Assembly (NCBI GenBank): GCA_021647585.1
Contig: JAKIUK010000073.1
Span: 1-19,794, forward strand
Direction: 5' to 3'
Length of the DNA stretch: 19,794 bases
Origin: Methylococcaceae bacterium
GTDB taxonomy: Bacteria > Pseudomonadota > Gammaproteobacteria > Methylococcales > Methylomonadaceae
A program made the translations under genes and the position numbers. The notes beneath the pieces are model-generated. The model was given only the letters and a program-made list of their open reading frames with translations, searched no databases and was not told where the DNA came from. This document shows positions 1 through 8,159 of this stretch, one piece after another (positions within the stretch are counted from its first letter, which is position 1; each line of letters starts with the position of its first letter).

Positions 1-81
1 CATCTTCCGACAAGTTAACTTTATATTTCTTGGCTGGCATGCTATAGACTCAAATATCATTTGGTTACAATTAATACTTGA

Positions 82-669
82 GATAATACATTAATTAACC
101 ATCAAACCAAAGTTGTTGGAACACTAGCTCCTTTTTTGTATCGACTACAAAAAGATTATCCAAAAAATTACTACGAGATCGTGTCAACTATTCAGACTAT
201 AACTCCGTTTTTCCACGATTTCTATTTAGAACCACGCGGAAATGATGGTGCTGAGAAAATTTTATTAAAATGGCTACATCGTGATAATGAGGAACCTTTC
301 TCGGCTAACCAATTATCTGATGGTACTGCACGGTTTATCTGTTTAGTAACACTATTCCTTCAGCCTGATGAGCTACGACCTAATACAATTGTATTAGATG
401 AGCCTGAATTAGGTCTACATCCGGCTGCTTTGGGAGTGTTAGCAGAGATTGTTAAATTTGCAGCAAAAAAGAATCAAGTAATTTGTTCAACTCAGTCTAT
501 CTCCTTTGCAAACTTATTTTCACCAGAAGATTTCATTGTAGTAGATCAAAAAAAAGGGGTATCTAATTTCATAAGACCAGATAAAAATAGTTTAGAACAT
601 TGGCTGGATGATTATGGTATGGGCGATATATGGAATAAAAACCTTATTGGAGGTCGTCCAGAATGGTAA
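82..669 (+). pseudogene. AAA/OLD-like ATPase, C-terminal part only
   Basis: This is the C-terminal ~180 residues of an AAA_21-type (SMC/ABC-like) ATPase. Visible motifs, in order, are the signature-like LSDGTARFICL, a Walker B with D-loop (TIVLDEPELGLHP) and a switch region reading STQS. The tail WLDDYGMGDIWNKNLIGGRP is typical of ATPases paired with DUF4276 proteins. The frame is open only from 82, with a TGA at 79-81; the first usable start is TTG at 136. No Walker A (GxxGxGKS) is found in any frame of the 81 bases upstream, so the nucleotide-binding N-terminal half (normally well over 150 residues) is missing or lies out of frame beyond the window edge. The stop overlaps the next gene by 7 bases, so the two were one translational unit. 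As it stands the protein cannot bind ATP in the usual way. A sequencing frameshift near 80-95 is the main alternative. Confidence 0.7.
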
Positions 670-1256
670 GACTTTGTATATCTGTCGAGGGAGATACAGA
701 ACTACGGTTTGTCCATAGCTGTTTTGTGCCTTATTTCGCTCAAAAAAATATATTTGTTACTCCAGTTTCTCTAAGGGGTAACATAAGTGTAGATAGAGTA
801 AGTCATGAATTAAAAAAACTACTTTATAACTATGATGTGGTTACCACATTATATGATTTTTATGGCTTTAAGAATTTAAAAGAAGGTGAAACAAAGGATA
901 GCTTGGAAGAACGTATTTTGAAAAGTGTACCTGAAGAACTACGAAATAAATTAATTCCATACATTCAGATGTATGAATTTGAAGGTTTGTTATTCTCTTC
1001 ACCTTCTGCTATGGCAAATATTCTTCAGAAAAAAGAACTCGAGTTGTGGGCACAAAATATTTTAGATCAATTTAACGGTAATCCTGAATCAATTAACGAC
1101 TCTACAGAAGCAGCTCCATCAAAGCGCCTCGCGGAAACATCGTACCGCAAAACTACACACGGTCCCAATATTATGAGTGAAATAGGACTAGATGAAGTTA
1201 GGCAGAAATGCAAAGGTTTTGATGGTTGGCTCAGTTTGCTGGAAAACTTACATTAA
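663..1256 (+). CDS. DUF4276 family protein (TOPRIM-like), partner of AAA ATPase
   Basis: A 197-residue protein of the DUF4276 family. Acidic motifs in TOPRIM-like order are visible: ISVEGDTELRFV at residues 6-17 (the conserved Glu), VTTLYDFYGF near 60-69 (the Asp before YGF), and YIQMYEFEGLLFSSP near 100-114. The length is normal and the gene is intact, with ATG at 663 inside the end of the ATPase gene (ATGGTAA overlap). Family knowledge: DUF4276 proteins usually follow an AAA ATPase and are found in defence islands, where the pair resembles a split OLD-type ATPase/nuclease. Here the ATPase partner is truncated, so activity is doubtful. Nuclease function is inference from the acidic motifs. 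Base composition is AT-rich, like the ATPase fragment. Confidence 0.8.
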   Translation: MVRLCISVEGDTELRFVHSCFVPYFAQKNIFVTPVSLRGNISVDRVSHELKKLLYNYDVVTTLYDFYGFKNLKEGETKDSLEERILKSVPEELRNKLIPYIQMYEFEGLLFSSPSAMANILQKKELELWAQNILDQFNGNPESINDSTEAAPSKRLAETSYRKTTHGPNIMSEIGLDEVRQKCKGFDGWLSLLENLH

Positions 1257-1507
1257 AAATTTCAGATCTATTTTTTCAGTGAGAAAAGAAATTAGATGCG
1301 TTTTCTAAGTTTTATGACCAAAAAATCAATCAGACAAGCTGGTTATTTTGACGTTGAGCTGTAGAAAAACTGAAGTAAAACAAATAAAACCCGAAAAAGT
1401 GTAGCCACTATCGTAGCAAATGTTAATTTGAGTTCAGCTTTTATAAAATGGCTATATTTTATTACCACCTCACTTAACTTTCTAAGCTATATTGCAAATT
1501 TCTAATA
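1257..1507. other. Intergenic gap between convergent DUF4276 gene and xylB
   Basis: 251 AT-rich bases between two convergent genes. I see no ORF with a start site, no strong GC hairpin followed by a T run, and no copy of the palindromic repeats found elsewhere in the window. It may be the boundary between the defence remnant and the xylose genes. Confidence 0.5.
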
Positions 1508-3067
1508 TTATGTCAAACAAGAAGCCTCTCGTTGAGCATAAATTTTTTTCATTGTTTGATAGATCGACACTGCTTTCGAATTGGGTAGAATTCGAGAGCT
1601 ATGTTGCACCTTGGTAAATGGTTGCACGGTCTCAATCCAGGAATTATTTTCAATGGCAAACACAGCGCGCAGTGCAGCACCTAAAGCGGCGCTGTTTGAG
1701 GTGGTTTGCAAAACATCAACGGGACAGCTAAATACATTGGCCATAATCTGTAGTATCGCTGCATTTTGTGATGCGCCACCCGTGGCACGAATCGAGGTAG
1801 GCTTTAATCCTGCTGCAGTTGCGTGATTGCTCATTGCCATCATCTGGGCTTCTATAACTGCTCTGCAATTGCTATTAATATCCGTTATTTCCAGTGAAAA
1901 TCGCTGCACTCCTGCATGTTCCACTTTAGGAACAATCTCAGTTTCAAACCAGGGTATCATCATGGCACCCTGATTTCCTGGCGTTGTGGAGTCGAGACAG
2001 GCACTAAACTGTTCCCAGGACAGTTGATATTGTTGTCGTATCGCCTCGCGAGCCAGTGCGCCATTTTTAAAGCATAGCAATGACATATAATCCAGCGTTG
2101 GCGCTATAAATGTATGTGCCCAGGGGCTCATGGATTCCGGTAAATCCTTAAACAGTCCAAAGCAAGTATCGCTGGTACCCAGACTGATAGCCGTCATACC
2201 GGGTTCAACTAGACCCAGACCTATTAAACTGCTGGGATTATCACCACACCAGGGCAAAACTTTACAGGCTGAATTAAAGCCATAACGTTGGCTAAAATAC
2301 GCTGAAATGGTTCCAAGTATTAATTGCGGATTAACCGGTAGTTTTAGTTTATCCTGCAACTGATCGCCGCAACAGGCAAGCGCGACGGGATGCCATTGTT
2401 TCTTGCGAATATCCAGTAGATTCATCCCTGATGCATCGGTAAAATCAATACCCATATGCCTCCCGGCAAATAAGGATGCCATGAAAGAGGATACCAGCAT
2501 GATCGCTCTGGTATTTGTATAGGCATCTGGCTGTGTGTCAGCAAATTTTTTGATTTGTGCGCCAGTGAATCGCTCAACGGCAATTGACCCTGTAGCCTGG
2601 TTAGCCTTGGCTTCACCACCCAATGCCTTGGTAATTGCAGCACACTGCTTAGTTGTCGAAGCGTCCATCCAAATGGGGGATGTATTGCGGGTAAAACACT
2701 CTTGTAACTGTTCGTGTAATGATATTAGCGGGTTGCAGTTTTTTAAGCATGTATCAAAGCCAGCACCTATATAAACGGAACCATGCTGCTGTGCTGCACC
2801 GGCAACAGCCACTATTTCCTTCATAGGGACGTTATTAGCCAGCATTTGTATCAATAACCGATCTAAGGCTTCAACCCACATTAAAGGGGGCGCATGAACA
2901 ACACCTGGCATTGTATTGGGCAGAAAACCATCAGTCACCGCATAAGCAGGCAGTTCAATCGAATAATTCAGTGATTGCTCATAAACCACAAAACCTGATT
3001 CAGCATCGATTAGAATAGTACTGAGGCTTTGAGTGCTGCAATCTAATCCTAAATAGTAACGACTCAT
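1508..3067 (-). CDS. xylB: Xylulokinase, eukaryotic-type FGGY kinase
   Basis: Phosphorylates D-xylulose with ATP to xylulose 5-phosphate in the cytoplasm, the second step of the isomerase route. The 519-residue protein has the full FGGY layout: N-terminal phosphate-binding YYLGLDCSTQSLS, substrate-site AGAAQQHGSVY and SPIWMDAST, then DFTDASGMNLLDI, the C-terminal domain CGDNPSSLIGLGL and AISLGTSDT, and the adenosine-binding ATGGASQNAAILQIMANVF. It is longer than the ~484-residue E. coli XylB. From memory, the blocks QQHGSVY, WMDASTT, ERFTGAQI, DASGMNLLDI and LLCFKNGALAREAIR match human XYLB better than the enterobacterial enzyme. It starts 18 bases after xylA with only a weak Shine-Dalgarno, so it is probably co-transcribed with xylA. 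No xylose transporter or regulator is visible nearby. Confidence 0.93.
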   Translation of the reverse strand: MSRYYLGLDCSTQSLSTILIDAESGFVVYEQSLNYSIELPAYAVTDGFLPNTMPGVVHAPPLMWVEALDRLLIQMLANNVPMKEIVAVAGAAQQHGSVYIGAGFDTCLKNCNPLISLHEQLQECFTRNTSPIWMDASTTKQCAAITKALGGEAKANQATGSIAVERFTGAQIKKFADTQPDAYTNTRAIMLVSSFMASLFAGRHMGIDFTDASGMNLLDIRKKQWHPVALACCGDQLQDKLKLPVNPQLILGTISAYFSQRYGFNSACKVLPWCGDNPSSLIGLGLVEPGMTAISLGTSDTCFGLFKDLPESMSPWAHTFIAPTLDYMSLLCFKNGALAREAIRQQYQLSWEQFSACLDSTTPGNQGAMMIPWFETEIVPKVEHAGVQRFSLEITDINSNCRAVIEAQMMAMSNHATAAGLKPTSIRATGGASQNAAILQIMANVFSCPVDVLQTTSNSAALGAALRAVFAIENNSWIETVQPFTKVQHSSRILPNSKAVSIYQTMKKIYAQREASCLT

Positions 3068-3085
3068 TTTGTTATTTAGTCTTCA

Positions 3086-4417
3086 TTATTTTACTAAACC
3101 ACCGACAATATAACGATTAAACAGACTTTCACGCAATTCCTGGCGACCACTGGTTTTTTTTGGCTCTCCTTGATTTATCGCCCATTGTTCAAGCTCAACT
3201 AAAGTGGTATTACCTTGCATTATTTTTGCCCCTATACCTTGCTGAAACCCGGAATAACGTTGCTGCAAATAAGACTCCATTTCACCATCCTCAATGATTT
3301 TATTTGCGATTAATAAGGCATGTGCCAAGGTATCCATACCACTGATATGTCCATAAAATAGATCCAGCGTATCAAAAGATCCTCGCCGCACTTTTGCATC
3401 AAAATTAAATCCGCCTGAAGTAAATCCGCCCGATTTCAAAATAATCAACACTGCCCATACACACTCATAAAGGTTAGAGGGATATTCATCCGTATCCCAT
3501 CCTAAAATCGCTCCGGCATTCGCATCAACACTGCCCAACATTCCTGATGAAGCAGCAAGCATCAAATCATGAGCAAAGGTATGATTGGCCAAAGTACAAT
3601 GATTTGCCTCAATATTCAGCCGAAAATCATCTTGTAGGTCGAATTCCCGTAAAAAACCCAGTACAGTCGCTGCATCATAATCATATTGATGGGTCATCGG
3701 TTCACCTGGTTTAGGTTCAATATACAGTACACCATTAAATCCTTGAGCTCTGGCATAATCTTTGGCCATATATAGGAAACGTGCCATTTGCTCACGCTCC
3801 TGTTGCATATTGGTATTTATCAATGAACAATAGCCTTCACGCCCACCCCAGAATGTATACCCCTGGCCTCCTAACTGAATGGTGGCATCAATGGCATATC
3901 GCACTTGTGCAGCGGCATAAGCCATGACCAGAGGATCAGGGTTAGTTGCTGCACCATGGGTATAGCGAGGGTGTGAAAACAAATTCGCTGTGCCCCATAA
4001 CAGCGAACAATCGGTTGTTTGTTGTAAAGCTTCCGCATGATCCACCATGATTTGCAAATTTGCAGCGCTCTCACTGATGTTAGCGCCTTCCGGTGCAATG
4101 TCCCGATCATGAAAACACCAATGTGGCACGGTAAGTTTTGCAAAAAATTCAAATGCAGCATCCAGAGTATAACGGGCATTATCCATATCAGAACCGGATT
4201 TATTCCAGGGGCGGTCATATACGCCGCCACCAAATGGATCAGAACCTGTACCCTTCATAGTATGCCAAAAAGCAACAGCAAACTTTAGATGCGCCCTCAT
4301 AGGTTTACCCGCGACGATACGGTTAGCATCATAATATTTAAACGCAAGGGGGTTATCGGATTCAGCTCCTTCATATTGGATTTGATCCGAAACTTCAGGG
4401 AAGTATTGAGTTGTCAT
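3086..4417 (-). CDS. xylA: Xylose isomerase (class II)
   Basis: Interconverts D-xylose and D-xylulose; it is a metal-dependent TIM-barrel enzyme, normally a tetramer. The 443 residues match the class II length (E. coli 440). Catalytic and metal-site residues are in place: His103 and Asp106 in CFHDRDIAPEG, Glu234 in IEPKPGEP, Glu270 and His273 in NIEANH, Asp298 in GSVDANAG, Asp308 and Asp310 in GWDTDEY, and Asp340 in NFDAKVRR. The loop between Asp298 and Asp308 is one residue shorter than in E. coli and lacks its GD pair, a minor variation. The ATG is preceded on the minus strand by a good AAGGAG Shine-Dalgarno seven bases upstream. It is first in a two-gene operon with xylB. Confidence 0.96.
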   Translation of the reverse strand: MTTQYFPEVSDQIQYEGAESDNPLAFKYYDANRIVAGKPMRAHLKFAVAFWHTMKGTGSDPFGGGVYDRPWNKSGSDMDNARYTLDAAFEFFAKLTVPHWCFHDRDIAPEGANISESAANLQIMVDHAEALQQTTDCSLLWGTANLFSHPRYTHGAATNPDPLVMAYAAAQVRYAIDATIQLGGQGYTFWGGREGYCSLINTNMQQEREQMARFLYMAKDYARAQGFNGVLYIEPKPGEPMTHQYDYDAATVLGFLREFDLQDDFRLNIEANHCTLANHTFAHDLMLAASSGMLGSVDANAGAILGWDTDEYPSNLYECVWAVLIILKSGGFTSGGFNFDAKVRRGSFDTLDLFYGHISGMDTLAHALLIANKIIEDGEMESYLQQRYSGFQQGIGAKIMQGNTTLVELEQWAINQGEPKKTSGRQELRESLFNRYIVGGLVK

Positions 4418-4692
4418 TGTTACTCCTTGGAATAAATTCAGTCGTTTGAAAACTGCATCTGTGGCCGTGCTAAGTAGTGGTAGAGTTTACTCTATTTAAC
4501 ACAGGGGGCAGTAAAGAATTGTAGCAATGAAAACTCTATAGTCTCATTGTGGGTGAAGCTTAAGTTATTTACTTTTACATATGTTTATTGATGGACTCTA
4601 TTGGGTTAATTTAAGTCGATCAAAGATACATCAAAAGAGACGCTAGAGGGGGAAGAGAATGCAAGAACTTTGGAGGTGATTAATATGCTATT
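4418..4692. promoter_or_regulatory. xylA upstream region with repeated ACTCTAT words
   Basis: 275 bases upstream of xylA. It holds the xylA Shine-Dalgarno (AAGGAG on the minus strand just right of 4417) and a 14-base inverted repeat TAGAGTTTACTCTA (4481-4494; six-base arms, two-base spacer). ACTCTAT recurs at 4489-4495, 4533-4539 and 4595-4601. These could be operator half-sites for a sugar regulator, but the first lies inside a short repeat also present at 14417-14460, which weakens that reading. No convincing -35/-10 pair is seen. A perfect nine-base Shine-Dalgarno on the plus strand (4672-4680) leads only to a three-codon frame. Confidence 0.3.
4452..4497 (+). repeat. GTGGCCG short repeat, copy 1
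   Basis: The 16 bases GTGGCCGTGCTAAGTA (4461-4476) match 14426-14441 at 14 of 16 positions. In both copies a TA-rich inverted repeat centred on GTTTA follows within a few bases (here TAGAGTTTACTCTA). It lies about 35 bases upstream of the xylA start. Confidence 0.45.
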
Positions 4693-6201
4693 TTAGTATG
4701 TCTGATAGCGCATATAAAAAGGACTGTGATCAATAAGTTTATCCAGAGTAAAACTTTCCTCTGAAACCAGTTTAATAAGAGTCCCATTAGAAAATTTGTT
4801 GGTAGCGATAAAAACCTCTGATGAAGATGTTTTAGTTTGGATAAGAATGATTTGGTTTTCTATGGTTTCAGGGGCGTTAATTCGACCTGATAAAGGTGTT
4901 CCTGTAATTTTTTCTATCAGAATATGGTTTGTGCCTGATGCATTTGTAATTCTGATTTGTCGAATAATACCCAATTCAGGAGGGTGGTTTGATGCACAAA
5001 GCAGGGTGAGATCACCAATAGAGCAGGCCATTGGATTGCTTTCAGCAATAAGGTGTTGATTGTTTTTTATTTTAAGAATTTTTACTACTTCAGCTTCGGA
5101 CAGAAAATTATCACTACTGTTTGGGGTGTTCTGGTTAAGGGAGAATTGATTGTTATTTAACTCCACGGGGTTGAGTAAGTTATAGTTTGGTGATGCAGTC
5201 TTTGCAAGTTGTGAGCTAATTTGCTGGATTTTGTCTAATTTTTCAGTTTCCTCCAGATATTTTAAAATATCAATAAAGCCAACAAGTAAGTGATTAATAA
5301 CAAAATCTGAAGGGACAGGGGAGTTAATTAATTCTCTGTAACCTGAGATTTGACAGACAATATATTCCAAAGCTTCTTTCTTCAGGCTTGATGAAAAAGC
5401 GGTAGACTGCGTGAATGATAATAATTCGTTAGTGTTTATGCCTATAATTGAGTCATTTCTTAGTTGTGCACTCCCTGTAGCGTAAGGTGGGTGTGTGCTA
5501 TTGATGTTCCAGGAAAAAGCATTCTCAGTAGTATATGTTGTATTTAAATTCAATAAATGTGCATGTTGTTCTGCAATGGAAAACAATTCCTTAATGAGGT
5601 CTGCATGCTGTTGATAAGGCGCTAATATTGAAAAAAGAATATTACGTTTCAGAACAGCTTCAATAGTTGACAGAGATTTAAAGTTTTTTAATTTATGTTT
5701 TATTTGCTGTTGGAAAACGTTTCGGTTTTGGGCCGAAATAAAGATTTCCCCCGTTTTTTTCCATAATGTAGTCGATGGGAATTGGTGAAAAATAGTAGTT
5801 ATACGCTGTGTACGTCCTATTAATTGTAATGCAATATATAAACACTGATTTTTTTCATCATCAGGAAATGATTTTTTTGTTGTGAAAGCATAAAAAGCAA
5901 GACTTAAACTTCTTAGTAACTGGATGCAAAGCTTTTCAACTTTTCGGGATTTGTCGTTGGCGTTTTTGTTGGATTCTGTTTGATGAGATGATTCTATATC
6001 CGTAGAAATATAGATAACTGTGGGTGTAAGTTGTATCAGTATTCTAAAGATTTTATCAGCATCCGTATTTATTGCTCTAAGTAGCTTGATAACTTTATTT
6101 ATCTGATTGGCTGAATTGACACTACTAAGCTGGCTTAATGATTGTAGCCAGCTTGTTGTTGATTCTTCTGATAGTTCAAAGGGGAGTTTTGTTGTTGTCA
6201 T
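4693..6201 (-). CDS. Uncharacterised 502-residue protein
   Basis: I do not recognise this gene with certainty. The 502-residue product has no signal peptide or obvious membrane segment, so it is probably cytoplasmic. Residues 1-~340 look helical and Leu/Ile/Ser-rich, with a patterned block near 90-150 (RKVEKLCIQLLRSLSLAFYA, then CLYIALQLIGRTQRI). A Ser/Asn-rich linker (about 345-375) leads to a beta-rich C-terminal domain (about 390-500) starting CSIGDLTLLCA and ending FYMRYQTY. This layout recalls large gammaproteobacterial proteins with a degenerate PilZ-like C-terminal domain, but no RxxxR c-di-GMP motif is visible, so that is only a guess. It is a single long frame with composition like its neighbours, so it is very likely a real gene. 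There is no clear Shine-Dalgarno; a hairpin abuts the ATG. It is flanked on both sides by intergenic DNA and seems to be monocistronic. Confidence 0.75.
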   Translation of the reverse strand: MTTTKLPFELSEESTTSWLQSLSQLSSVNSANQINKVIKLLRAINTDADKIFRILIQLTPTVIYISTDIESSHQTESNKNANDKSRKVEKLCIQLLRSLSLAFYAFTTKKSFPDDEKNQCLYIALQLIGRTQRITTIFHQFPSTTLWKKTGEIFISAQNRNVFQQQIKHKLKNFKSLSTIEAVLKRNILFSILAPYQQHADLIKELFSIAEQHAHLLNLNTTYTTENAFSWNINSTHPPYATGSAQLRNDSIIGINTNELLSFTQSTAFSSSLKKEALEYIVCQISGYRELINSPVPSDFVINHLLVGFIDILKYLEETEKLDKIQQISSQLAKTASPNYNLLNPVELNNNQFSLNQNTPNSSDNFLSEAEVVKILKIKNNQHLIAESNPMACSIGDLTLLCASNHPPELGIIRQIRITNASGTNHILIEKITGTPLSGRINAPETIENQIILIQTKTSSSEVFIATNKFSNGTLIKLVSEESFTLDKLIDHSPFYMRYQTY

Positions 6202-6202
6202 G

Positions 6203-6219
6203 AAAACACTTCGTGTTTT
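6203..6219 (-). promoter_or_regulatory. Hairpin abutting the start codon of the 502-residue gene
   Basis: AAAACAC (6203-6209) and GTGTTTT (6213-6219) are perfect seven-base complements around TTC. On the minus-strand transcript this gives a stem with a GAA loop ending one base before the ATG. It occupies the place where a Shine-Dalgarno would be, and none is otherwise visible. Confidence 0.35.
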
Positions 6220-6270
6220 TTATCTTCTGTATTTTAATTCTAGTCTGTTTTGAAAATAATTTTTGCTGAA

Positions 6271-6519
6271 TTAACCTAGAAAAATCAGTTGAGAATGGAT
6301 TTTGTGGAAAATCTGGGCAAAAAAGACAAAGAATCGCTCGAAGATAATGGCATAGTCCTTATTGAGAGCTATTCTGCAGGATTTTTTGTCCATATTTCTT
6401 CACAAAACCGTGAAGCGAATATCTCTCGCCCAACAGGTGAGTGCTGATAAATTAAGTTAAACTCACTAGTCAATAGCTTAAGTACATACTAAGCGATCAA
6501 CTGATTTATCTAGGATTAA
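6271..6519 (-). repeat. Palindromic 3'-UTR element, copy A (3' of epmB)
   Basis: A ~249-base element with inverted ends: ACCTAGAAAAATCAGTTGA at the left and, read on the minus strand, ATCCTAGATAAATCAGTTGA at the right. Read on the minus strand, its first 109 bases (6519 down to 6411) align without gaps to copy C (11802-11910) at 88 of 109 positions by hand count. They include the shared core AAGCTATT and the apex CTCACCTGTTGGG. Its far end (6291-6307) matches the far end of copy C. An extra segment of about 103 bases (6308-6410) is absent from copy C. The right end overlaps and supplies the epmB stop codon (TAA, 6518-6516). It fills most of the 6202-6515 gap. Confidence 0.8.
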
Positions 6520-7550
6520 GCGATGACAATTTTATATAAGACTCCAGCTTGCTCCCTAACCAGTTTGGGAACCAGATATCCGGGTAATTGTTTTTTTATT
6601 TGGTTCATGAGTGTAATAGCTGAAGTTTGATCAACTTCAAAATGGCCGGTTCCCATTGCTTTATCAAGCAGATGTAGGTAGTAGGGCATAATACCGAAAT
6701 CAAATAGTTTTTCACTTAATTCACATAGTTGTATGGCATCATCATTAATACCTTTAAGTAAAACGGATTGATTTAGTAAGGTGATATTACAATTGTTTAA
6801 TTTCTTGCAAACCTGCTTCACATTGAAATTTAGTTCATTTGTGTGATTAGAATGGACAACGAGTACTATGGTCTTTTTAATAGCGGCAAGTGAGTTGCAA
6901 AATTCAGGACTAATTCTACTGGGTAATATGATGGGAATACGACTATGAATTCTTATACGTTTTAAATGTTTGATTTGTTCCAGTTGATGTATCAGAGAAA
7001 AAAGTTTTTTATCGCTGAGCAGTAAAGGGTCGCCACCACTTAAAATAACTTCCGAAATAGTGTTATTTTGTTGAATATAGTTGACTGCGGTGTTCAATTT
7101 TTGCGTGCTGAGTTGGAAATCAGTATATGGGAAATTCTTACGAAAACAATATCGGCAATTAATGGCACAACTACCCGTTGTAATAAAAAGAACTCTACCT
7201 TGGTATTTATGAATAACCCCTGTTTCTGTCATGGCGTTAAGATCCCCAACAGGGTCGGTGTTAAATCCAGGGGATTCTATGTTTTCATCCAATACAGGCA
7301 ATATTTGTTGAAGTAAAGGATCATTTAGATTGTTTTTTTCTATTCTTTTTGCAAATTCCCGTGGAACGCGTAATGGAAAATCGGGTGATTTTAAAATGTT
7401 GTGGTTGCTTGGCGATATGCATAGGTATTCACAAAGTTCATGGATATTGCTGAATCCTTCCGCCAGCTCTTGTTGCCATGTTTTTGTATTTTTCTTCAAG
7501 TTTTTTCCTGTAATAACTGAGTCACTGTTTCTATCGTTTGGTAGCTCCAT
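6516..7550 (-). CDS. epmB: EF-P (R)-beta-lysylation: L-lysine 2,3-aminomutase EpmB
   Basis: Radical-SAM, PLP-dependent aminomutase that converts L-alpha-lysine to (R)-beta-lysine, the substrate EpmA attaches to EF-P. The 344 residues match the EpmB length; clostridial lysine 2,3-aminomutases are longer. The 4Fe-4S/SAM motif is CAINCRYC (Cys128, Cys132, Cys135), followed by RKNFPY and the SAM-binding SGGDPLLL (about 171-178). The C-terminal VPKLVREQ...YKIV region is where the PLP lysine is expected. It is divergent from efp, with start codons 39 bases apart, a common EpmB/EF-P arrangement. The stop codon lies inside palindromic element copy A. The gene is intact. Confidence 0.95.
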   Translation of the reverse strand: MELPNDRNSDSVITGKNLKKNTKTWQQELAEGFSNIHELCEYLCISPSNHNILKSPDFPLRVPREFAKRIEKNNLNDPLLQQILPVLDENIESPGFNTDPVGDLNAMTETGVIHKYQGRVLFITTGSCAINCRYCFRKNFPYTDFQLSTQKLNTAVNYIQQNNTISEVILSGGDPLLLSDKKLFSLIHQLEQIKHLKRIRIHSRIPIILPSRISPEFCNSLAAIKKTIVLVVHSNHTNELNFNVKQVCKKLNNCNITLLNQSVLLKGINDDAIQLCELSEKLFDFGIMPYYLHLLDKAMGTGHFEVDQTSAITLMNQIKKQLPGYLVPKLVREQAGVLYKIVIA

Positions 7551-7556
7551 TATAAT
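7551..7556 (+). promoter_or_regulatory. Candidate -10 box for efp
   Basis: A perfect TATAAT sits 33 bases upstream of the efp ATG, in the 39-base divergent gap. A start of transcription near 7563 would give a ~27-base leader. No good -35 box is found 16-18 bases upstream, so this is tentative. The leader Shine-Dalgarno is weak (GAG in ATGAGAAAAAA). Confidence 0.35.
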
Positions 7557-7589
7557 GCCTGTATTACTGATTGTTTACATGAGAAAAAA

Positions 7590-8159
7590 ATGGCTAAGTA
7601 TAGTACGAATGAATTTAAGGCAGGTTTGAAAATTATGCTGGATGCAGATCCTTGTGCAATTATTGAAAATGAATTTATCAAACCGGGGAAAGGCCAGGCA
7701 TTTAACAGAGTAAAGATTAGAAATTTAAAAACAGGACGAGTAATAGAGCGTACATTTAAATCAGGTGAGTCAGTTGATGGGGCAGATGTTGTTGATATCG
7801 ATATGCAGTATTTGTACAGTGATGGTGATTTTTGGCATTTTATGGTGCCTGATAGTTTTGAACAATATCAGGCCGATAAAAATGCAGTTGCAGATGCAAT
7901 TAAGTGGTTAAAAGATCAGGATATTTGTACCATGACATTATGGAATGACTCCCCTTTGTCTGTTACTCCACCCAACTTTGTTGAATTGGCAGTGACAGAA
8001 ACGGACCCGGGGTTAAAAGGTGATACTTCGGGTGGCGGTGGCAAACCCGCTACTATGGAAACTGGAGCAGTGGTCAGAGTACCATTATTTGTGCAAATTG
8101 GTGAAATGATTAAAGTAGATACACGGACAGGTGAGTATGTTTCGCGTGTAAAAGAATAG
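7590..8159 (+). CDS. efp: Translation elongation factor P
   Basis: EF-P binds between the ribosomal P and E sites and relieves stalling at polyproline stretches. The 189 residues match the family (about 188), with an N-terminal KOW-like domain followed by two OB folds. The modification loop FIKPGKGQAFNRV places Lys34 exactly at the position beta-lysylated by EpmA in E. coli. The C-terminal domain ends with the usual VDTRTGEYVSRVKE. All three parts of the modification route are adjacent: epmB is divergent upstream and epmA overlaps the efp stop by one base (TAGTG). The downstream hydroxylase EpmC is not in the window. Confidence 0.98.
   Translation: MAKYSTNEFKAGLKIMLDADPCAIIENEFIKPGKGQAFNRVKIRNLKTGRVIERTFKSGESVDGADVVDIDMQYLYSDGDFWHFMVPDSFEQYQADKNAVADAIKWLKDQDICTMTLWNDSPLSVTPPNFVELAVTETDPGLKGDTSGGGGKPATMETGAVVRVPLFVQIGEMIKVDTRTGEYVSRVKE

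Noticed and set aside
4481..4494. TAGAGTTTACTCTA as a dedicated XylR-type operator
   Set aside because: The same surroundings recur at 14417-14460 before dnaE, so the palindrome is more likely part of a dispersed repeat than a xylose operator.
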